From Geomonas limicola (GTDB lineage Bacteria; Desulfobacterota; Desulfuromonadia; Geobacterales; Geobacteraceae), in contig NZ_BLXZ01000008.1 of assembly GCF_014193675.1 (NCBI RefSeq), forward strand, positions 124,001 through 188,000: DNA of 64,000 nt, given 5' to 3'. The notes beneath the pieces are model-generated. The model saw only the letters and a list, made by a program, of their open reading frames with translations. It ran no database searches and had not been told where the DNA came from. Made by a program: the position numbers and the translations under genes. Below, one piece after another: positions 59,583 to 64,000 of the stretch (positions are counted from its first letter, which is position 1; every line of letters begins with the position of its first letter).

Positions 59583-60907
59583 AAGCCCTCAACTTCCTCA
59601 CCTCCCGAAAGACCGTCCTCACGCTCTTGGCCGCCGTCACCCTGGCGCTCTTGACGGCCGTGTTGGTCCCCCAGCGCGAGAACGCGGGGAGCAAGGTTCC
59701 GGCCTGGCTGGAAAGGCTCCCCGAACCGCTCAGGGAGGCCGCCGGCTTCATCGGCCTCGACAACGTGGTGGGGAGTTGGTGGTTCATGCTGCTCATCGCG
59801 GTGTTCGGCCTCTCGCTCTTGCTGTCCACCTATAACCAGTACACCGCCGTCGTTGCCCAACTGAAACGTTCCCCGAGTCCCGATGCGCTCCCCGACGGCG
59901 TGCGCGTGGCAGGAGACCTGGCCGGTTTCGCCCCGCGGCTTGACGCCGCCGGCTACCGCCTGTGCGGCAGCACCGGAAAGCTGCACCGGTTCGTCAAGCA
60001 CCGGATGGGGTACTGGGGGAACTTCCTGTTGCACCTCGGGCTGGTCATCGCGGTCATCTTCTCGCTCATGTACGTGGTGACCCAGCACCGGGTTTTCCTC
60101 CGGCTGGTGAGCGGGGAGACCGTGGTGCCCGGCGCGGAGAACTCGGCCGAGATGCTGGGAGCGCTGCGCTTTCGCCGGCCGCTCCCCGCCGGGATCACCC
60201 TCGAAGAGGTGCAGCCCGCCTTCTACCCCAACGACAAGCTCGCCGCGCTCGGCTCGCGGCTCTCGTTCCAGAAGGAACCGGGCGGTGCCCCCCAGCGGGT
60301 GCAGGTGGCCCTGAGCGACAAGTCCTGGTACGACCCCTTCGTGGTGTACCAGGTGAACTCCTTCGGCAGGGCCTTTGTGCTCGAATTCGACTCCCCCTAC
60401 CGACAGGGGCGAGCCCGGGAGCGCCTGACGATCCCGTACCCGCAGCGGCGCGACCTGGCGGGGTACGGCGAGGTGCCCCTCAAGGAGGAGGGGCTCGTCC
60501 TGAAGGGGAAGTTCTACGCCGACCCCGAGAAAAAGGGGATGCAGCTCACCCCGTCGCCGCTTTTCCTGCGCCTGTACCGCGACAAGGAGCTTCTGGGCGA
60601 GACCGCCCTGAAGCCGGGGGAGAGCGGCAGCCTGGGCCCCCTGGTGCTGCGCCTGGCGCGCGACGCCTGGTGGACCGATATCCTGTTGGACGGCAGCCGC
60701 GGTACCTTCGGTATCTTCGCCGGCTTTGCCGTCATCCTGTTCGGCGTGCTCTTCTCCTACTGCCTGGTACCCCGTGAGATCCTGGTTCGGGAGGGGGACG
60801 GGGAGCTCTACCTTAAGCACTCGGCACGCCGCTTCGCCCAGATCTACCGCGAGGAATTCGACGCGATAGTCGGCGCACCGCGAACTACCAGCGAGGGACA
60901 ACCATGA
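59579..60907 (+). CDS. resB: ResB/CcsB cytochrome c maturation protein
   Basis: 442 residues. The ResB family plan is visible: N-terminal helix (NFLTSRKTVLTLLAAVTLALLT), second helix WWFMLLIAVFGLSLLLSTYN, a third helix after GYWGNFLLHLGLVIAVIFSLMY with a conserved His, a large periplasmic domain (about 180-385), then a last helix (IFAGFAVILFGVLFSYCLVP). ResB and CcsA form the System II heme ligase that attaches heme to exported CXXCH cytochromes. Translation is coupled to the GT39-like gene before and ccsA after (4-base overlaps). Confidence 0.93.
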   Translation: MKALNFLTSRKTVLTLLAAVTLALLTAVLVPQRENAGSKVPAWLERLPEPLREAAGFIGLDNVVGSWWFMLLIAVFGLSLLLSTYNQYTAVVAQLKRSPSPDALPDGVRVAGDLAGFAPRLDAAGYRLCGSTGKLHRFVKHRMGYWGNFLLHLGLVIAVIFSLMYVVTQHRVFLRLVSGETVVPGAENSAEMLGALRFRRPLPAGITLEEVQPAFYPNDKLAALGSRLSFQKEPGGAPQRVQVALSDKSWYDPFVVYQVNSFGRAFVLEFDSPYRQGRARERLTIPYPQRRDLAGYGEVPLKEEGLVLKGKFYADPEKKGMQLTPSPLFLRLYRDKELLGETALKPGESGSLGPLVLRLARDAWWTDILLDGSRGTFGIFAGFAVILFGVLFSYCLVPREILVREGDGELYLKHSARRFAQIYREEFDAIVGAPRTTSEGQP

Positions 60908-61734
60908 AAGGATCGTTTGCACTGGTCACCGGCATCCACTGGGGTGCCGTCATCCTCTACGTCGTGGCCACCATTATGGTGGTGGTCGGGCAGTACTTCC
61001 AGAAGCCGCAGCTCGCCCGCCGGGGACTCTGGGTTGCCGTTCCGGGCCTGGTGCTGCACGGGGCGGGGCTTTTGATCTGGTGGCGCATGGTGGGGCACGG
61101 CCCCTACATCGACCGCTTCGAGGTGCTCTCCTCCAATGCCTGGATCCTTTTGGCCGCCTTTCTCCTCTTCAGCATCCCCTTTCCCCGCCTGGTGACGGCC
61201 GGGGTGGTGGTACTGCCGGCGAGTTTCATCCTGGTGGCCCTGGGGCTCTTCTTCAGCCCCGAGATGAAGACGCTCCCCCCCACCTTCCGGAGCGTCTGGC
61301 TCGTGTTGCACATCATCTTCTACAAGATCGCCTTCTCGGCCATCATCATCGCCTTTGCCTTTTCGCTCTTCTACCTCCTGATCCGGCGCGGCCGTCTCCA
61401 GAAGCTCTCCCGGAGCCTCCCTGACCTCCCGGGCATCGACAGCTACGCCTACCGCTTCGCAGGCCTTGGGTTCACCTTCTGGGCCATCGGGATGTTGGCG
61501 GGCTCCATCTGGGCCTACCAGTCCTGGGGGACCTTCTGGAACTGGGACCCGGTGCAGACCTGGAGCCTGGTGACCTGGGCGGTCTTCGGCATCTACCTGC
61601 ACCTCAGGCGCTTTTTCTCCTGGCAGGGGGAGCGGGCCTCCTGGCTCTTCGTGGTCTGTTTCGCGCTGACCCTGGTCTCCTTGTTCCTGACGCCGCTTTT
61701 TGAGTCATCGATCCATGCGGAATACTTCAAGTAA
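60904..61734 (+). CDS. ccsA: CcsA cytochrome c maturation protein (CcmC/CcsA/HCF family)
   Basis: 276 residues with about eight membrane helices. The heme-handling WWD-like loop is WGTFWNWDPVQTWSLVTW; it has VQT where most CcsA proteins have KET. The conserved His residues are present at GIHWGAVILY, LVLHGAGLLIWW and WLVLHIIFYK. Together with ResB it makes the System II heme attachment complex. Many Geobacter-type bacteria have several such pairs for their large set of c-type cytochromes. The start overlaps the resB stop. Confidence 0.92.
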   Translation: MKGSFALVTGIHWGAVILYVVATIMVVVGQYFQKPQLARRGLWVAVPGLVLHGAGLLIWWRMVGHGPYIDRFEVLSSNAWILLAAFLLFSIPFPRLVTAGVVVLPASFILVALGLFFSPEMKTLPPTFRSVWLVLHIIFYKIAFSAIIIAFAFSLFYLLIRRGRLQKLSRSLPDLPGIDSYAYRFAGLGFTFWAIGMLAGSIWAYQSWGTFWNWDPVQTWSLVTWAVFGIYLHLRRFFSWQGERASWLFVVCFALTLVSLFLTPLFESSIHAEYFK

Positions 61735-61788
61735 CCAGGTGGCGGGGGACGCGTCCCGCCGGGGCCGGCTTTTAAAGGGGCGGCCGTC

Positions 61789-62850
61789 ATGAACCCTGCG
61801 AACCTCGTGCGGCTGGTGCGGGTCTTCTGGCGCATGCGCCGCGGGCTCCCCACCTTCGTGAGCTACAACTCGCTCAACGCCTGCAACCAGGCCTGCCCCA
61901 TGTGCGCCGTCTGGCGCCGCGACGGCGAGATGCTCACCGTCGAGGAGCTTGCCCCGATCTTCGCCGACCTGAAGCGCTTCGGCCTCGAGGTTGCCGAGAT
62001 CTCGGGGGGCGAGCCGTTTCTCAGGAAGGACATCTACCAGATCTTCGCCCTGCTGGACCGGCTCGGCTTTCTCTACACCACCGCGACCAACGGGACGCTC
62101 CTGACCCCCGAGGGGATCGAAAAACTCAGGGAGGCCCGGGGGCTTTTGCAGGTGGCCTTCAGCCTGGACTCGCTCGACCGGGAGCGCTACGCCTTCCTGC
62201 GGGGGCGCGACCTGCTCCCCAAGGCACTCGAAAACCTGGAGCTTTTACTTGCGGCCAGGATCCCCGCACCGGTCAAGATCAACCTGGTCATGAACCGGCT
62301 CAACTACAGGGAGACCTGGGATTTCCTCGCCTTCGCGCGGGAGCGCGGCATCCACCTGTCGGTCTTCCCGGTGAACCAGGGGGACGGTTTCTTCCACCGG
62401 CACTCGGACCCCGAGTTCCTGGCGACCCCCGAGGAGCGCCGGGAGATGGCCGGCATCTTTAAAGAACTGGCGCGCCTGCGCCGGGCCGGGGAGCCGCTTT
62501 GGGAGTACAGCGGCTTCTACGAGCGCGCCGCGGACTACGTGCTGGGAAAGCCGGTGGGACCCTGCGACGCCGGGCGACTCTACCTCGACCTGAACGCCGA
62601 CGGCCAGGTGGCGGTCTGCCTGGACCGCGAGGGGGTCGGGGACCTGCGCCGGGAGGGGATCGCTACCCTCTGGCAGCGGCTCGAGGCCCAGAGAGAGGCG
62701 GTTCGGGTCTGCTCACTGGAGACCCCCTGCTTCTACACCTGCACCTACAACGTCTCCCTGACGGCGCGGAACCAGGCGGCGTTTCTCCTGGAGACGGCGC
62801 GGGTGCGCTGGCGCGGGCTGGTGCGCCGGATGCTCCCGGGCGCCCGGTGA
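61789..62850 (+). CDS. Radical SAM protein (SPASM/twitch-type end)
   Basis: 353 residues. The radical SAM motif is CNQACPMC (C-x3-C-x2-C) at about 32-39, then AEISGGEPFLRKDIYQI and ATNGTLLTPEG. The end has Cys residues at GPCDAGRLYLDLNADGQVAV-C and VCSLETPC-F-YTC, like a twitch or SPASM domain that binds an extra Fe-S cluster. The group includes enzymes that modify peptides or lipids, or act in cofactor synthesis. It follows ccsA by 54 bases in the same direction; the substrate is unknown. Confidence 0.88.
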   Translation: MNPANLVRLVRVFWRMRRGLPTFVSYNSLNACNQACPMCAVWRRDGEMLTVEELAPIFADLKRFGLEVAEISGGEPFLRKDIYQIFALLDRLGFLYTTATNGTLLTPEGIEKLREARGLLQVAFSLDSLDRERYAFLRGRDLLPKALENLELLLAARIPAPVKINLVMNRLNYRETWDFLAFARERGIHLSVFPVNQGDGFFHRHSDPEFLATPEERREMAGIFKELARLRRAGEPLWEYSGFYERAADYVLGKPVGPCDAGRLYLDLNADGQVAVCLDREGVGDLRREGIATLWQRLEAQREAVRVCSLETPCFYTCTYNVSLTARNQAAFLLETARVRWRGLVRRMLPGAR

Positions 62851-62975
62851 GCCCGGCCCTGCTGCTGCCCTGGGCGGCTTGACCGGCAGCGTCGCGCAAC
62901 GGGTGGCTGGCGTTGGCCCTCCGCAGGAGGCGCGGCTTGCCGCTTACCCCGTTTCCGAGAGTTTCACGAGGTGTC

Positions 62976-64000
62976 ATGCACGCTGCAACAGACCCACATA
63001 GCCAGGCCGGAGAACGCGCGGAGGAGCCGGTCCTGGTGATTGGCGCCGGCCCCGCGGGGCTCACCGCGGCCTATGAGCTGGCCCGCCGCAGTGTGCCGGT
63101 GCTGGTCGTGGAGGCGGACGACCTGGTGGGGGGGCTTGCGCGCACCGTGGAGTACCGCGGGTTCCGCTTCGACATCGGCGGACACCGGTTCTTCACCAAG
63201 GTCCCCTCCGTGGCCGAACTCTGGCACCAGCTTTTGGGACCGGACCTGCTCTCCCGCCCCCGGCTGTCGCGCATCTACTACCAGGGCCGGTTCTTCGCCT
63301 ATCCCCTGAAGCCCCTGGATACCCTGGGGAACCTGGGACTTCTGGAGAGCCTGCGCATCCTCGTGAGCTACCTGTGGCGCAAGCTCTTCCCGATCCGGCC
63401 CGAGGTGAGCTTCGAGGAGTGGGTGAGCAACCGTTTCGGCCGGCGCCTCTACGAGACCTTCTTCCGGGCCTACACCGAGAAGGTCTGGGGGATCTCCTGC
63501 CGGGAGCTGAGTGCCCAGTGGGCCGCCCAGCGCATCCGGGGGCTTTCGGTCCGGACCGCGCTCTTGAACATGTTCCCCGGCGTGGCCCCCGGCAGGGGGA
63601 GCGCCCTGAAGACGCTCACCGAGCGCTTCGACTACCCCCGGCTGGGACCCGGCATGATGTGGGAGGCGCTCGCCGAGGCCTGCCGGGCCCTGGGGGGGAA
63701 ACTCCAGCTAGAGAGCCGGGTGACCCGGATCTTTCACGAGGGGGGGCGCGTCGAGGCGGTCGAGGTAGTTAAGGACGGGCGGCAGGTGCGGCTGTCGGCC
63801 TCCCGGGTCATCTCCACCATGCCGCTTCGGGACCTGGTGCAGGCGCTCTCCCCGCCACCCCCCTCCGAGGTGCGCGCCGCCGCTGCACGACTGCGCTACC
63901 GCGACTTCTTGGTGGTGGCCCTCATCGTGGAGAACCCGGAGATCTTCCCGGACAACTGGATCTACATCCACGACGACAGCGTCCGGGTCGGGCGGATCCA
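62976..64000 (+). CDS. FAD-dependent amine oxidase/protoporphyrinogen oxidase-like protein (3' truncated)
   Basis: The gene runs off the window end after 341 codons. It starts [20 protein letters not shown], with GAGGTG before the ATG. The Rossmann FAD motif is [19 protein letters not shown], then [20 protein letters not shown] and FDIGGHRFF. This is the NAD(P)/FAD-dependent oxidoreductase group related to UDP-galactopyranose mutase and protoporphyrinogen oxidase. Members of this group often lie beside glycosyltransferase genes, which fits a role in sugar or polyprenyl-sugar chemistry. The substrate is not visible from the part present. Confidence 0.85.
   Translation, partial: MHAATDPHSQAGERAEEPVLVIGAGPAGLTAAYELARRSVPVLVVEADDLVGGLARTVEYRGFRFDIGGHRFFTKVPSVAELWHQLLGPDLLSRPRLSRIYYQGRFFAYPLKPLDTLGNLGLLESLRILVSYLWRKLFPIRPEVSFEEWVSNRFGRRLYETFFRAYTEKVWGISCRELSAQWAAQRIRGLSVRTALLNMFPGVAPGRGSALKTLTERFDYPRLGPGMMWEALAEACRALGGKLQLESRVTRIFHEGGRVEAVEVVKDGRQVRLSASRVISTMPLRDLVQALSPPPPSEVRAAAARLRYRDFLVVALIVENPEIFPDNWIYIHDDSVRVGRI

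Noticed and set aside
1-64000. Defence island, prophage or insertion sequence
   Set aside because: No integrase, transposase, toxin-antitoxin, restriction or abortive-infection genes are recognisable, and composition is even. RecBCD and RmuC are general recombination functions.

Overview
The window is high-GC bacterial DNA that looks like a chromosomal segment of a Geobacter-type Desulfuromonadota (Geobacter, Geomonas or Citrifermentans group). This is an inference from gene content and style: a PAS/DUF4118 kinase, a sigma-54 activator with GAF domains, an HDOD protein next to a PilB/GspE-like ATPase, a beta-hydroxyacid dehydrogenase of the Geobacter GHB-dehydrogenase type, dockerin-tailed and CHRD secreted proteins, and intergenic boxes built on CACAGAGG and on C-run/G-run hairpins. 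I see no rRNA, CRISPR array, insertion sequence or prophage. There is one tRNA gene, and most genes are housekeeping or envelope genes.

Layout. 1-4.9 kb: the 3' end of a receiver-domain protein, a dinucleotide-binding oxidoreductase, a SlyD-type FKBP, a lipoprotein, a sensor kinase and a HIT protein. 5.0-16.2 kb (minus strand): a secreted protein that seems to have lost its PEP-CTERM anchor, a sigma-54 activator, a beta-barrel-like protein, a lipoprotein with two cohesin-like repeats, and a 1613-residue Ig/FN3 protein ending in a dockerin. 16.6-24 kb: a Geobacter-type protein of unknown function with a PhnP-like hydrolase, a glycosyltransferase, a CHRD protein, rmuC and an alpha/beta hydrolase, with repeat-rich intergenic DNA. 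24.1-32.9 kb: recC-recB-recD. 33.1-38.4 kb: a polysaccharide-deacetylase-like protein, a membrane-anchored EEP phosphatase, a divergent acetate kinase paralogue, and metX under a SAM-I riboswitch. 38.2-43.8 kb: a GHB-dehydrogenase-like enzyme coupled to a 56-residue membrane protein, a glycosylase-like TIGR02757 protein, a HIT-nfo-macro-dtd operon and dapF. 44-49.5 kb: an Rrf2 regulator, larE, Hsp20, two 57-residue proteins and polA. 49.7-56.5 kb: PilZ, HDOD and PilB/GspE-like genes, an OmpA lipoprotein, a Smr protein, a ROK kinase and tRNA-Thr(CGU). 56.8-64 kb (plus strand): a tightly packed operon with a lipoprotein, an unknown anchored protein, a GT39/PMT-like membrane protein, ResB and CcsA cytochrome c maturation proteins, a radical SAM protein and a FAD oxidoreductase cut by the window edge.

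The most interesting items are the neighbouring cohesin-like and dockerin genes, the acetate kinase paralogue with several altered active-site loops, the operon joining a PMT-like membrane protein to System II cytochrome c maturation, the glycosylase-like TIGR02757 protein, and three small genes supported by translational coupling or strong ribosome binding sites. No clearly novel defence or mobile system is visible.
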